Shown here piece after piece: positions 22,271 through 35,300 of a DNA stretch of 64,000 bases. Under the pieces are notes generated by a model that was not told the origin of the DNA, did not search any database, and saw only the letters and a program-made list of their open reading frames with translations. How positions within the stretch are numbered: position 1 is the stretch's first letter; every line of letters starts with the position of its first letter. Origin of the DNA: Paralvinella palmiformis (Eukaryota; Annelida; Polychaeta; Terebellida; Alvinellidae). Both the position numbers and the translations under genes were made by a program. The stretch is taken from contig JAODUP010000562.1 of assembly GCA_025642065.1 (NCBI GenBank), positions 1 through 64,000 of the forward strand, read 5' to 3'.

Positions 22271-23539
22271 AATAACTGTTTACACAAATACCCATCCCAT
22301 GTCGGCAACGAGCAAACAAGCATTACCCGCAGTGAGAAGGTTCTTATATAATGTCTCTGTACCTAACATCACATCTACCTGTATGATCAATTAGTGTCAG
22401 GATGTCCCGATAGTTCTAAAGATAGCTGATCAGTCATTATCTGTGCGTGTTTCTCCAAGATTCGTAAAGCCACTAAAATAAAACAAAAATCTCTAACACC
22501 ATAGAAACGACAGTTGATGTCGGTCCAAAAGATATTTCACGATGGCGCTATATTTGATGTGTTTAATCATAATCTGTTTTTTCTACGGATGTTATCTGGT
22601 GTCTCTTAGGTTTTTTTAATGAATTTTGTCAATGTTCACAAGACCTCTTCAATTGACATCGATATAGGATTAAATATTACTTGCATTCCGATGACACGCA
22701 ACAAAACTTGCACATTTGAAACACCAAATTGCTGATAGTCGGCTACGAATGGCTGAAAATCTTAAAACAAATATTATCTACTTGGGAGGGCCGTATTATC
22801 GGTAGGACTGACTCGGGTCAATCCTAGAGGCCCCGCAGGACCTAGGAATCCGACAAATGCTGTTGTTGCTGTTGAGGCGCTGTTGTCAATACCATACGAC
22901 TCCAATTGTTAATAGAATGGCTCAGGAGACCCGCGAAATGGACATAGGGTTATGTACTGTGGCTTAGTACCCGCCGTACAGTCATACTGTCAGCTATAGT
23001 GGAGTAAAATATTACAAGGCCATGGTTTAATACGGCTCTGCTTTGTTTACATCACATTACGTAAAACCTCTACAAAACATCCGCTTTGCATGTTGGCGAA
23101 TTTTCATCGCCTCTAATAAATATGTAAAGTTTTTTATACAAATGTCTTAATATTAACGAACATATCACATTAGTGTGCTAACTTTCCAACTACCATTTTA
23201 TGAACAGTCATTCTCTAAAAGTAGTCATGAAACAGAACACTTCTGCATCCTGAAGAGACTGATATAACTCCCTATTGTGAGGCACATCCGATTATAACAT
23301 CATTTGCATACTGACAGATACAATGTATTCGAAAATATGAAGATGTCACCCTAATTATATATAGACTGTCCATGAGAAATAATATTCATTTCAAAGTTAT
23401 TGTCACTAATTAATAAATCTGTAAATGACGATGCATCTAACTATCTGTTTGAACTCTTCTTCATTAGATAGTCTTCATGAACTCCCACGCCGTCTATTAA
23501 GATCGGATTCTTTCTAGTAACTCAAATCGTTCAACATTT

Positions 23540-23632
23540 CTAATACCGTTTAGATGCATACTAATTGGGGGGAGCTCCTTTTGCTGTACATTTGAATGGC
23601 TCCTCGCTAGTAATAGCTCTTTATTAAATTTA

Positions 23633-23696
<64 letters not shown>
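23540..23696 (+). mobile_element. L2-like LINE tail with TTA/TTG repeat
   Basis: TGTACATTTGAATGGCTCCT and TCTTTATTAAATTTACATTA match the tail at 10330-10400, followed by TTA repeats and TTG repeats that run straight into the SINE-2 copy. Confidence 0.6.
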
Positions 23697-23697
<1 letters not shown>

Positions 23698-24000
23698 AGC
23701 CACGATGGCGCAGTTATTTAGAACTAGGGCTAGAGGCTACAGGAGCTGCAATGCTGTCATGTGGTGACTGGTTGACTCATCCATAGAAATGAGAAACTGA
23801 CAGGACGATATGGCTTTGTGTCTGACTAACGTTTTGCGTCTATAATAGCATCACACGTTGTATGCTCCCTTGTGAGTTGAGGCGTGTGTCTGCTGGATTG
23901 ATACAGGTTTTAATCAGGGATAATAATACTGTAAACTACCTTAGAGGTGTTATCTAGCTGGGTAGGGCGCTATATAAATGTCACATATTATTATTATTAA
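23697..24000 (+). mobile_element. SINE-2 full-length copy
   Basis: A tRNA-like head starts GAGCCACGATGGCGCAGTTA. Then GCTGCAATGCTGTCATGTGG, TGGTTGACTCATCCATAGAA, TGTATGCTCCCTTGTGAG and a 3' end GGGCGCTATATAAATGTCAC followed by TTA repeats. The tail is of the kind used by L2/CR1-type LINEs. Confidence 0.8.
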
Positions 24001-25219
24001 GTAGTAGTAGTAATGCATTATAATTTTAAATTAGTTTATCATACATGACCCATTATCAACATTTAAGGTATAACATTACTTGGAAACTTTTATGCGACAC
24101 TATTTCATGAAATTTCAGTCGAAATATTCCAGAACTTGTATGACATAAAGATGGTAAGAGACATATTGCGGCTTGTTGTTTCACGAGTACAAGAAAGAAG
24201 CTTCGTGAATATCAAATGCTAAATTATGCTATTGTATAAAACATATTTCATCACTAGTTATAGTTATTAGTCGAACATTATTGTGCGTCAATGCTTTTAT
24301 AATATCAAAATGGTTTCACAGAAGAACAAAAACTTGTTTTGGCGAAATTTCATCTTGGTTTTATTCAGCTATTTTAAGTCAGCTCCAAATAATGAACCTC
24401 GTTTTATAACCTACTAATTCAGCCAAATGTATCACCTCGGTTTCAGTCAGAGTGTGAGTAGTTCATGAAAACTACTACTACTACTACTACTACTACTACT
24501 GACAAAACAACGAATATAACTTCCTTCTTATAATAACTTCTATTTTAAATAAATCTATAAAATGCTTCTACATTTTCATGTTCCTTTAGAAGACTAATAT
24601 CCCACTGTTACGATTATTATGCGATTTTGAAGATCTAATCGTTACAACTATAAACATTGGATTCATCAGTATAGATTTGTGTATAGCAAAAAATACAAAC
24701 GTAATGTCGTAGCTTCGCGTTGTATCGGTTGATTCTTGTCTAAAAACTTCGACACCTGTCTGATAGTATTCAATTCCTCATCCCATATTAACCGGATGCT
24801 GTGTTCCCTCAGAGCCTCATTTGGCCTGATCTTTCTTCCGTTGTAGTACGAATTAATGAGAAAAATAACCAGAAATCTCTCATAGTAACTGCTGATTTCG
24901 GTTCTTCGTTCATTTGTCCAATTTTCTTTCTTCTCCGCCTTTCTCCGACCTCCCCGAGATGACCACCCGCCTCCCGGCCCCCCGACACTCCCTCATCAGT
25001 TATCTTTCTCTCTGAAAAGAAGTCCTTCTACGATGTCAAATACTTTGTTATTCGTTCAAAAGAGATGGTATTGATCCGGATTTTTGTCCCTTTACCTACT
25101 GAATGAGCACAATCGTGGAAGGTCCATTCGAACCGGATAAGACGCGGAAGAGGACGGATAGCTTTCTGGATTTGTTCGAGATCCTTTCATCGACTGCAGA
25201 CGAAATAATTACGCGTTCG
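24000..25219. other. Unassigned DNA with a 108-codon minus-strand open frame
   Basis: The minus-strand frame 24669-24992 contains SSYYERFLVIFLINSYYNGR and EHSIRLIWDEELNTIRQ, which look protein-like, but no family is recognised and there is no Met near its start. A small plus-strand frame 25103-25222 (39 codons, starting MSTIVEGPFEPDK) is equally unproven. Left out as genes. Confidence 0.3.
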
Positions 25220-25500
25220 TAGTTGCCCAGGAGCACGCGAAGTATCTAACTGCTTCAGTTGATTAACCTGATTGTTTGTTGGCCACAAAACGGACACTAT
25301 CGGCGTTGATATAATGATTTGTGTCATCACAAAAACATGGATCTTTTAGGCTACTCGGAGAAATTATCTGCATGGTTGTGCGTCATTTAAATGTCGATAG
25401 TGGATTAACTATGGGTTTATTGTCATTTTAAAGATAAGACAAATACTCTTAAGAAATGTGGATTTTGTAAGTAAATATTTCTCTCTCTCTCTCTCTCTCT

Positions 25501-25535
<35 letters not shown>

Positions 25536-25786
25536 GCCCAGGAGCACGCGAAGTATCTAACTGCTTCAGTTGATTAACCTGAATTGTTTGTTGGCCACAA
25601 AACGGACAATCGGCGTTGATATAATGATTTGTGTCATCACAAAAACATGGATCTTTTAGGCTACTCGGAGAAATTATCTGCATGGTTGTGCGTCATTTAA
25701 ATGTCGATAGTGGATTAACTATGGGTTTATTGTCATTTTAAAGATAAGACAAATACTCTTAAGAAATGTGGATTTTGTAAGTAAAT
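25220..25786 (+). repeat. Tandem duplication, two units of about 311 bp
   Basis: 25220-25476 and 25531-25786 are almost identical (TAGTTGCCCAGGAGCACGCG to GATTTTGTAAGTAAAT) and differ by two small indels. Each is followed by its own CT/TA microsatellite, so the duplicated unit includes the microsatellite. Confidence 0.9.
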
Positions 25787-25787
25787 C

Positions 25788-25863
<76 letters not shown>

Positions 25864-26841
25864 TCGTCTCTTGAAAATTGTAAATTAGTTCGAAAAAGGC
25901 ACCTTTCACAGACAAATTACATTTAGGTAGCTTTAATAAAGAACGTCGGCCATGAATCGTATATTTTATACACAATGCAGTATTTTAGCAGCAAAAATTA
26001 TCTTTCCAGTATTAAATGATCCATGTCACCAATTGTTTATGACACGTGTTATTAGTGTTTCTCTTTCGGTTAACGGTCATCGGTGTTACCTTGGGTGCCA
26101 TCCAGCCGATATTATCGATCAAAGAGCGGCAGGACAAGGATTCTGACAAGTAATAACCATTACGAACACATGACATTTCTCGTCCACTAACACACATCGA
26201 CTGTATCCAGGTAACAGGTCGGAAGTTCTTCACAGGCGAAGAAAACGTTGTCGGGAATTGGACAAAGGATGCTCGGGGACGCCTAAATGACGACTTAGAA
26301 CCCAATAGAACAATAAGGTCGGTGGTTTATTTAGGGGCAAACCTCAAACAAACGGCTAAATAAGGCATCGATTTGTACGCTTTAATCTCCAACCTGCCGT
26401 CGTTTCTTTCAATCCTATACAAGGAAATGGATCGACGATAAGACAGGTATCGTGCGCGTATTGTAATTTATTCAATTTTAATCGGAAGCCAATGAGGTAT
26501 ATTCAAATCGGTAGGTTCATCATATGCCAGCCATAAATGTGTGATATACAGGTACACGTTTTGGGTGTCACCTGTGGTGGTCATAAACCAACTTTTGGGT
26601 ACACGTTCCTCGTTTATGGTGAATCTGACAAAGCAATCCGTAGAGGTGAATGACTGGACAACATTTAATTGTTTCTAGAATTTACCTTGTTAATAAAGCT
26701 CTTTATTTAATTGGTAATTCGGTGATTTGGTCGTCTAATGAAGGGAGAGGACGAAGTTAAACTACATCGATCTTTACACCTCGTCAGAGAGAACCCTACC
26801 GACCATCTACAGTAACAATTATTTACACTCAATGAACTGTC

Positions 26842-27170
26842 GAGCCGTGATAGCGCAGTTAGTTAGAGTGTAGGACTCGCAGCCGAAGGGTCGCGGGTTC
26901 GAGGCTCGGTGAGCTGCAATGCCGTCATGTGGCGACTGGTTCACTCATCCATAAAAATGAGTACCTGACAGGACGAGTTGGTTATGTGTTTGAGTAACGC
27001 TTTGCGCCTATAATGGCAGCATCCGTTGTATGCTCCCTTGGGAGTTGAGATATGTGCTGGTGGAAACAGGTCTGAGTCTGGGATAATAATATTGTAAATA
27101 ATATTGTAAAGCACTTTAGAGCAGTTTCTAGCTGAATAGGGCGTTATATAAATATCACACATTAATATAT
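26842..27170 (+). mobile_element. SINE-2 best-preserved copy
   Basis: The head has a clear A box (TAGCGCAGTTAGTTAGAG) and B box (CGCGGGTTCGAGGCTCGG), then the same body as the copy at 23697. It ends AGGGCGTTATATAAATATC and AT-rich repeats. The tRNA-like head can almost be folded as a tRNA; the 250-bp fused body argues against a working tRNA gene. Confidence 0.85.
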
Positions 27171-27246
27171 TATATTATGAACTGAATGAGTATAATGTGT
27201 CATGGTATTGTTGATATATGTGATGACGGAATTGTATCAGAAACAA

Positions 27247-27705
27247 ATCAACAGCAGCAGCTGCAGCAACAACAATAGCAGTAACAACAACGACAATAAC
27301 AACAAACCGGTCGTAGTAGTAATAGTAGTTGTTGTTGATGTAGTTGTTATGGTGGTAGCGGACCATTCAAATGTAACACTTTTGTAATAAAGTATATTGG
27401 CCTTACTACAGTTGTTAATTTTAGCCGTTGGTACTACTACTAATACTACTAGTATTACTAGTATTACTACTACTACTAATACTACTAGTATTACTACTAC
27501 TACTATTACTACTACTACTAGTATTACTAGTATTACTACTACTACTACTACAATAACAAAAACAACAACAACTAATACTACTACTACTACAGCAACAACA
27601 AGAACTACAACAACTATAACTACTACTAATATTAATACTACTATAACAACAACAACAACTACTACTACTACTACTAATACTACTATATTACTACTAGTGT
27701 TGTTA
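27247..27705. repeat. Trinucleotide domain: CAA/GTT inverted pair, then ACT/ACA array
   Basis: CAG/CAA units 27247-27306 face GTA/GTT units 27310-27355, a possible hairpin. From about 27433, ACT, AAT and ACA units run for 270 bp and translate as poly-Thr. Confidence 0.85.
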
Positions 27706-27789
27706 GTGTGTATTGTTGATAGTAAATTACATTCGGTTACTTGCTATCATTACTGCTCGTTAACGTGTCACTATCTGAGCTAAATGTAG

Positions 27790-28628
27790 ATGTGTCCTCT
27801 TCACCTGAGTATCATCACATCCTTCAGATCTTAATTGGCACCTGCTTCAGCAGCCCATCAAGCACGTTATTAGCGCGCTATCGTACACTTCGACTGTCAC
27901 TTATCGGATGAAACACCGGACTAGATAGAGCTTTCCGAGTTTTCACGTTAAAACAAACGTAACCAAGAAATAACAACGGGAGACATCGTTTGTATAATAA
28001 ACAGAATGATAACGAGCAAACCAACAACAACAACAACAACAACAAGCAAGCAAGCAAGCAAACGAACAAACATACACGTGTCACGTACCTGGTAATCGAA
28101 GCCGTGCAGGTAGACAACAAAGAGTTGACGCCGTCCACATCAGTGTCGTTTCGGTGATGGATCTTTTCGGCTTCCACGGATTAGCGTCTCCGGTTTTATC
28201 ATCGCCGATCCAGGTCCGTCAGATGTTGTCTCCCTTTCATTTACGTCGCTTCTCACGTTCGCCGCGTATATCCCGCGCACCGCTGACGTATATACGGTGG
28301 CCGTGCGTTTTTCGATGGTGTCCACCTATTGCGGTCAGGTTACCTCATTATCGCGTTGTCTTCCTCCTGAGCCGGAAGAATGGCGCGTAAAGGTGATGAG
28401 AGCAGATGGACAACATGTCGGCGGATACCGATCTAAACATGTCGTCCGTTGGCGAACTGGACTTGCTATAGGGTAGCGGTGTCTGGTCGCGGGTCTCAGG
28501 TTGTACGATGAAGAATACGATCGTCCAAGTGTCGTGCCAAAACGAATAGCTCGCAGGTAATAGGTTACCCTTTCCGAGACTCTGTCACAACTGGCGAGTG
28601 TCCACACATGCACGAACACACACACACG

Positions 28629-28665
<37 letters not shown>

Positions 28666-29500
28666 CGGTAATTCTCAGGTATGACGATAACAATGTTTAT
28701 AGTACACACATATACTCATAATGCTCACAGGATGTGGCACTTATAATCGTTCCACCAGGTCCTGATTGTGGGGGGGGGGTGGCGTTCCCGAAGACAACCG
28801 AAGACTCTTCCGGTCTATAGGTAATTGACTCAAATGAAGATGTGTGGCGACCAGCGGTTGACCAACTGGGGGAGACTGAAGGGGGGGGGAGCGCCTGTGT
28901 TCGGTAGATGCGAATTTACGATGTTCCATGTCATGAGTGGGTCCACGGCATCCTTGAAAAAGGCAAAACACCTCAAAGGAGATCTTCTCAGTTACCATGT
29001 AGTGTCGCCAATTTCATCCCCATACAAAAGCATAGATCTTCTAGGTTTGTCACCGGATATACCTCGGTCGGTGTGGCTGTCATTGATTTGTCGCTGGTAA
29101 TCGCTAACGAATACCTGAAAAGATGCGCCTGATATTCCGTGTCCTTTACTCATTATATATTCGAGTAATTCGTATCAAATGGTTTTCTATTAAACAAACG
29201 TGCAAAATGTACAACATCACCGTCGGAGAAAATGGAAAACTCCTCATAGATGAGATAACTCGATGCTGCCTGATACGCATAGAGAAAATAATGAACCAAT
29301 TAATCAACGAACTAAAACAGTTATTAAAAAAACCAATCCTGGTAATAATGGACCTATTAATATGATAAAGGGACAGATGAAAAAAGAAATATTAACAAAC
29401 ATAGATCACGCAGAGTTATATTTGGATGTCGATTATAAGCCAATTACGAGTCAGGTAAACTTTATCGACTATTTTATTCTATGGTTATGTTTGGAGAAAT
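27790..29500. other. Unassigned, moderately GC-rich DNA
   Basis: Includes several open frames of 60-120 codons on both strands with no known motif. A minus-strand frame ends at a good donor (TTACCAG then GTACGT, 28089), so an unrecognised exon is possible but unsupported. Confidence 0.3.
28029..28062. repeat. CAA then CAAG repeat
   Basis: Short trinucleotide run passing into a tetranucleotide run. Confidence 0.85.
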
Positions 29501-29550
29501 ATTTCTGATAGAAATCAAATAATTGGCGATCTTTTGGATAATATTTCTTT

Positions 29551-29562
29551 GATAATAATAAC

Positions 29563-29599
<37 letters not shown>

Positions 29600-29885
29600 T
29601 GTGCTATTTATACAGCTCTCTATCCAGTTAGATAGCTTCTCTAAAGCGCTTTACAATATTATTATCCCTGACTCAGACCTGTTTCAATCCATCACCACAC
29701 ACCCCAACTCCCAAGGGAGCATAATGCAACACAAGCTGGCGTTATAGGCGCAAAACGTTCTTCAGACACGTAGTTATCACATCCTCTGACAGAGTGAACC
29801 AGTCGCCATATGACAGCATTGCTGCTCCGGAACCTCGAACCCATGACACTATACGCTCTGCCTGCGCCCTCCCGGCTCGACATCA
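29551..29885 (-). mobile_element. SINE-2 full-length copy
   Basis: Reverse copy: AAT repeats, then TCTCTAAAGCGCTTTACAAT, AACTCCCAAGGGAGCATAA, CAGTCGCCATATGACAGC and the head AACCTCGAACCCATGAC with CCCGGCTCGACATCAG. Confidence 0.85.
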
Positions 29886-30329
29886 GTAACTTTAATTAGA
29901 GGGGGAGACGATGTGAATTACTTGAATTCGCAGCTGAAGGTGAAATATTAAAAACGGATTAATTGTGGATTCAACTAAATTTTACATCAGATAGTAAACA
30001 ATTTAGGCACCACTCGCCCCGATAATATCGTACCGTTGATATAATTTGCCACTAAAATTGGTGTTTGGTAATTGTGTTCGCCAAGTTCGTGAAAGGGTTC
30101 AGTGTCGCAGGATGGAAGAAAAACCAAAAAACTTGTTTTTACGCGTTGCCTTAATTATTGAACTTTGGGAATTATTGGTTTAACTGGGTCGGGGTCAGGT
30201 TATATTATGTCTGGGTTTTTCTTGGTTATACTTACTATCATCACTTAATATGAGTAATATAAAGAAACGCTGACCAACTTATTACATTATGTCCTTGTTG
30301 GTGAATCTATATTGTTCCGACTAGCAACA

Positions 30330-30338
30330 CACACACAC

Positions 30339-30406
<68 letters not shown>
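30330..30406. repeat. CA/AT microsatellite
   Basis: CA runs with CATA, then an AT run. Confidence 0.88.
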
Positions 30407-30408
<2 letters not shown>

Positions 30409-31407
30409 CAGTGAAGAGAACACTTCGTCGCAAATCTCCGAGCGAGTATTCAAATTTGATTTTAAATTTTAATGATTTTATTCAACACAAATACACAATG
30501 TAAACATGGAATAACACAATAATAATATACATTTAACAATCACAATGATACAAACAAATTAAAGCATTCATTTATATTGTGGTCCTTTAATGTTAGTTGT
30601 GTTTGTGAGATCTCACCCCCCCCCCTCCCTTCTCTCTCTACACACGAGCGCACAGACACAGACAGACAGACATACAGACAAACACACAGATTAGTGAGAC
30701 ATTACACATGTCTCAGTAAGAAAAGTCGCCACTCTGGATTCAGTCCCCTGAAGAAACGTCCAGAGTTTGAATACACGGTTGGAGATTCTCTGTCCCTGTG
30801 CCTTATTATACACAAATAAACACACAGTATTTGTTCTTGACTCCTGAATTGATACTACGTTATCTTCTTGGCATATATTAATTCACACTGATTATTTAAT
30901 TTATCTCCATTAGGCCTCTATATAGCTGCTAACTGTATTAATAATAACACCTCATAATAATAATCCAACATTTTAAAAACATATAATGGGACAAAAAAGA
31001 TTACTAGACCTAGTAATTATAGAAAAAAATCATTTATAGGAGTTGTTATCTTCAGAATAGAACGACCAATTATCAAGTTAATCACTTTATTAATTGGAGA
31101 CAGAACGGTTAAAATAACACTTCCTACCTGAGCCCATTGTGATTGATCATTATCGATGTATCTATGTGTCGAGATAGATAGTAACATCAAGGACGTAATT
31201 TTTAGGTTCAGTTAGAAAATTGACCATCATTGTACGGTAATAAATTACACAAATAAATAGAACAAAAGCAGACGGCGCTTTTATGTCTATTTAATTTTTA
31301 CGTTCTATTAATTTAATATTATCATCTATATTATCTCACTTATCCATAAAATTCCTTACATATTCATATATATATATATATATTTAAAATATATATATAT
31401 ATATATA

Positions 31408-31526
31408 TATAATATTTTATTAGTTGTCTTATTCAACTTTAATTGCTCTAATGCGCTTTACATTTAAAATATAATTAAAACATATCCTTAGCTCATATAG
31501 CTCGAATACATATCATAAATTGGTTG
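31408..31526 (-). mobile_element. Second, tail-only copy of the same LINE
   Basis: About 115 bp nearly identical to 31653-31770 (TAATGCGCTTTACATTTAAA, CCTTAGCTCATATAGCTCG), with AT repeats at the 3' end. It is a strongly 5'-truncated insertion beside the longer copy. Confidence 0.75.
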
Positions 31527-31597
31527 ACTGCTTCTAATTCATTTTAAATATTGTTATATCTATATTTATCATTATCATATGTGTGTCTTTATATATA

Positions 31598-31650
<53 letters not shown>

Positions 31651-31654
<4 letters not shown>

Positions 31655-32297
31655 CAGTATTTTATATAGCGTCTTATTCAACTTTAATTGCTCTAATGCG
31701 CTTTACATTTAAAATATAATTAACACATATCCTTAGCTCATATAGCTCGAATACATATCATAAATTGGTTTAAAATTATAAATACGCCAATTTAAATAAA
31801 TGGGTTTTAAGAATCTTACAAAATATGTCTACTTGTTGCGAGTTTAATGTGGTTTTGGCAATTTGTTCCACAGCCTGGCAGCTGATGCTCGGAAGGATTT
31901 TTCTCCGTACATTGCTGTATGGCTTCTTGTACCCTCAAAAGTGAACAGGACTCAGATCGGAGCATTCTCACTGGTATATATTTTTTCGATCAGATCGCTT
32001 AGATACAGTGGTGCTTTTCCACTCAATACATTCAATGTATGAAAAAGGATTTTGTACAGTGATCTGAAACGTCCAGGAAGCCAGTGCAGCTGGAACAAAA
32101 TTGGTGTTATATGTTCCTCTTTGCGTCACCAGGCGTGCAGCACAGTTCTGCACTCGCTCTAGGCGATTTGTCAGAGATAGGGGAATATTATATAACAATG
32201 CATTGCCATAGTCCAGTCGAGAAATAATAAGGGCTTGGACTAAAGTCTGGCGTGTCTCATCATTTATGTACTTATGAATAAGTCCTATATTTCTTGT

Positions 32298-32298
<1 letters not shown>
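31651..32298 (-). mobile_element. L2/CR1-like LINE, 3' end of reverse transcriptase and 3' UTR, degenerate
   Basis: On the minus strand it reads ALIISRLDYGNALLYNIPLS and NRLERVQNCAARLVT, then in a shifted frame LFQLHWLPGRF and GKAPLYLSDLIEK, then FRASAARLWNKLP and ILKTHLFK. These are the C-terminal landmarks of L2/CR1-clade reverse transcriptases. Frame changes and stops show it is dead. The 3' UTR ends AAAGCGCATTAGAGC and GACGCTATATAAAATA plus AT repeats. Confidence 0.8.
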
Positions 32299-32336
<38 letters not shown>

Positions 32337-32339
32337 AAA

Positions 32340-35300
32340 GATATTTAAGGCGCTGGCACAAGTGTTCTCTAGTTATTATTTTCACGTACTGATACCGGAG
32401 AGGAAAACAAAAACAATTTCATGTACTTTCGTTCAGTATTGAAGCAGAACATTATGACCAATTGATGGACATCCCGTTGTAACGGATTTCCATACCGTGA
32501 CGTGGTGCACGAGAATGTGATACTCTGTTAGGTTGTAGGTTGCTGTGGTTCTTGTGAAACATCGGAAACTCTATTCTCAGTCTTAATTCAGTAATTGCGA
32601 CGGGTAAGTGTTCTTTATACAGGAAATAAGTAGTAAGATGCCAATAAATGTTTGTAATTATTAACAACAGAATATTAAAAGGACAAACGTAGGTAAATGA
32701 CGATAAAGATGAACTATAACTTGAGTTAAGGCTGAAGCCACAATGATGCTATTAGATCATCTAGCGGTGACCTAGTCGTGTACCTCTAATCCAGTTTGTC
32801 TGTTAAAGTGTTATAATTCCTATTGGTTTTCTGGATTAGTCGTGCCAGTCATCAGATAGGGAAAAGGAACTGCGCACATTTTCCGATATTCATTTATATG
32901 TACCCAGACAATGTATGAAATAAGCCCACAATCTTTATATTTCACCAGCAGTGAGTAAACTGTAAAGGAGCTGCTGTATGTTGATAATGGAGTCATAGCG
33001 GCCCGATTAATGTCTGCATTGACTTTAATTGTTGTATGGTGGCCATTAATTTTTTTTAGTACTTATTTTGCACAGAATCACATTTTTTGGGCTGATATGA
33101 TTAATCGATGTCTTTGTGTCAAATAATTTTCTTAGTGACTAGTACAGTTTTAAGATAATAAGTCTTATATTACAAAGTGGAAGCATCAAGCATGCAGTTT
33201 GAAACTGTTTGTTGTCTGTGTGTAGTATGGGTGGTTTCAGTTGATCATGTTATTTCTCCTGGTATTACCCTGTCTGTTATACATCTCAAGTGTGTGATCA
33301 GTGCCAAGGATGAACACAATTGCTGCTCATCATTCTCCCTAATAAAGGCTTTCATCCTTAATATTAAATATCGTATATTAATGATTATCATCAATATTTA
33401 GGATTAAACTGTTATCACAGGTCATCAAATTACTTCACCTTTTTTATTAATATAACCTTACAAGGTACCAAACTTAGCTTTATAAAAGTTAGTAATACTA
33501 GCCATATACATGATCAACCCATTAATACTCAAATTTGTTAACAAAGATCAACATTTATCTGAGATCTATTTATAAATATGGTATCTCATGGCATATAATA
33601 TATATATTATAATATAGGAACCCTTTTGATAAAACTGAACATAAGTATTAATGTTTAAATGTTAATTTTATCACTTGCATTGAAAATAAGAAAAACAAGA
33701 AACAAAATATACTTGATTGTTTAATAGTGAACCAGTTTGCTTTTTTGTATGTTTTCTCTCTGACTTAAGTTAATCTATGACCTCAGAATTAATGTAACAG
33801 CAAGATAAGAATTCTGTTAAGAATAAAGTAAAACAGATATATATTTCATACAACTTGCCAGTGAACAAGTCTTATTTCTGCACTTTGTTTTGTAGTTTTG
33901 TATATTTTCTTACAAATATTTAGTGAACATGCCTTATTTCTGTACATTTTAGTATCATATTCAAGTCATTATGTTAAACCATAGCTCAGATACTAATAGA
34001 GGTATCTTGATAATTGAAATTTTCTAAATGTTATTCACATTAATGTGTAGCACTTAAAAACAAAAAAGGTTTATGTAGAAATGTTTATGAATTTACCCAG
34101 TCTTATTTCTTAGATATTTAAATCAACATACAAAATCACTACCTCCACTTAGTTTGTGTAGTTTTGTCACATGCCACTATTTGTTATTCCATAGTCACAA
34201 ATTGGATTATTTGTTCTTTTTTCAAGATTTAAATTTTTGTGTTCGAAAGCATGCCAACACTTAAATGGGCCTTGCACCCAAGTACCCTTAAAGTAATTAT
34301 CATATGTTTTTATTGACGATTTGAAAAAGGGACTGGTCATTATTAATTGTCTTTCTTGTCAGACTAAAATAGATTACCATCATTAGTTTTGCTGGTAGAA
34401 TGATCGGTGACATTTAAAAACCCTTTTTTTAATATGTAATCCCTGAAAAATGTCAGATGTGTAGTTTCTGCTTCATCAACTTTAGAGATTAAAAAGAACA
34501 ATAAACACTCCCCAGATACTGATATCAGAACAAAGTAGAGATTTAAAAAAGAATGGTCACTTTTTATGTTGACATATAAATAGTTTGTTGTTGCCTGATA
34601 TATGATAACGTCTTAAGTGTACAAACACTGTGCAGATTACTCTCTTGATTCTCAGCTTAATGTTTGCACTAGTTACTCTACAGTATCTAGGTGCAAAATT
34701 AGATGATACTATTATTTTATCTAATGTCAGGAAATATATTAAATAAATGACTCAAACTTCTAACAGCTCTTCACTTATTTCAGATTATTGATATTTGTCT
34801 TAAAGAGGATTAAGTTGTTTACTTAAATTCAACATTATTAAAGTAATGGTTAGAAAAATAAACCTTTCACAAAAACAAACATCAGTTACTAAATGAGGTA
34901 ATCATCAGGTGACAGTCCCAATGATGCTACATACAGCAAGTACAAATGTCACTAGCACCGTATTTATTTGATAGAACTCTGTGCTCTTAGACAATATTTA
35001 CGAACGTGTTCATAATAAATATAATTAGTATTCAGCTTGAGATTTTTTAAAGATATTTCTAATGATAAATTATAACAGAGCAAACAACTTATGATATAAA
35101 AGCTTCAGACTGCCGCCTAAAAATAATATTAGTCTAAGCACAAACTAACTGCCTCGCATTTATTTTCAATAAGTGATGTTCAAATCAAGGTTGTCTTACA
35201 AATACCAGTAGGGAAGTCCTAAATTCTTGAAGTGAGAAATACTCTTTGTTGTGCATTTGGAATACTAAATTTAACAATTATTTTTTAACTAGTAAGTGCT

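Larger units (their letters stand above)
19160..23500. other. Intergenic, no supported gene
   Basis: The part from about 20900 to 22100 is more GC- and CpG-rich than its surroundings and holds two 150-codon open frames, but these lack recognisable domains, splice support or plausible composition. The rest is AT-rich with SINE fragments. Confidence 0.45.

Noticed and set aside
25423..25683. Minus-strand frame with a Cys pattern (CFC, CPFC) resembling a zinc knuckle
   Set aside because: It spans the tandem-duplicated unit. The other copy carries an indel that breaks the frame, so it is not under coding constraint.
26842..26915. A possible true tRNA gene
   Set aside because: The boxes fit, but the same sequence continues into a 250-bp body shared with other SINE-2 copies.
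27397..27783. 128-codon Thr-rich open frame
   Set aside because: Product of the ACT/ACA trinucleotide array; no start context or conserved flank.
29123..29508. Two open frames of about 80 codons
   Set aside because: AT-rich composition (Ile, Asn, Lys) expected by chance; no motif or splice support.
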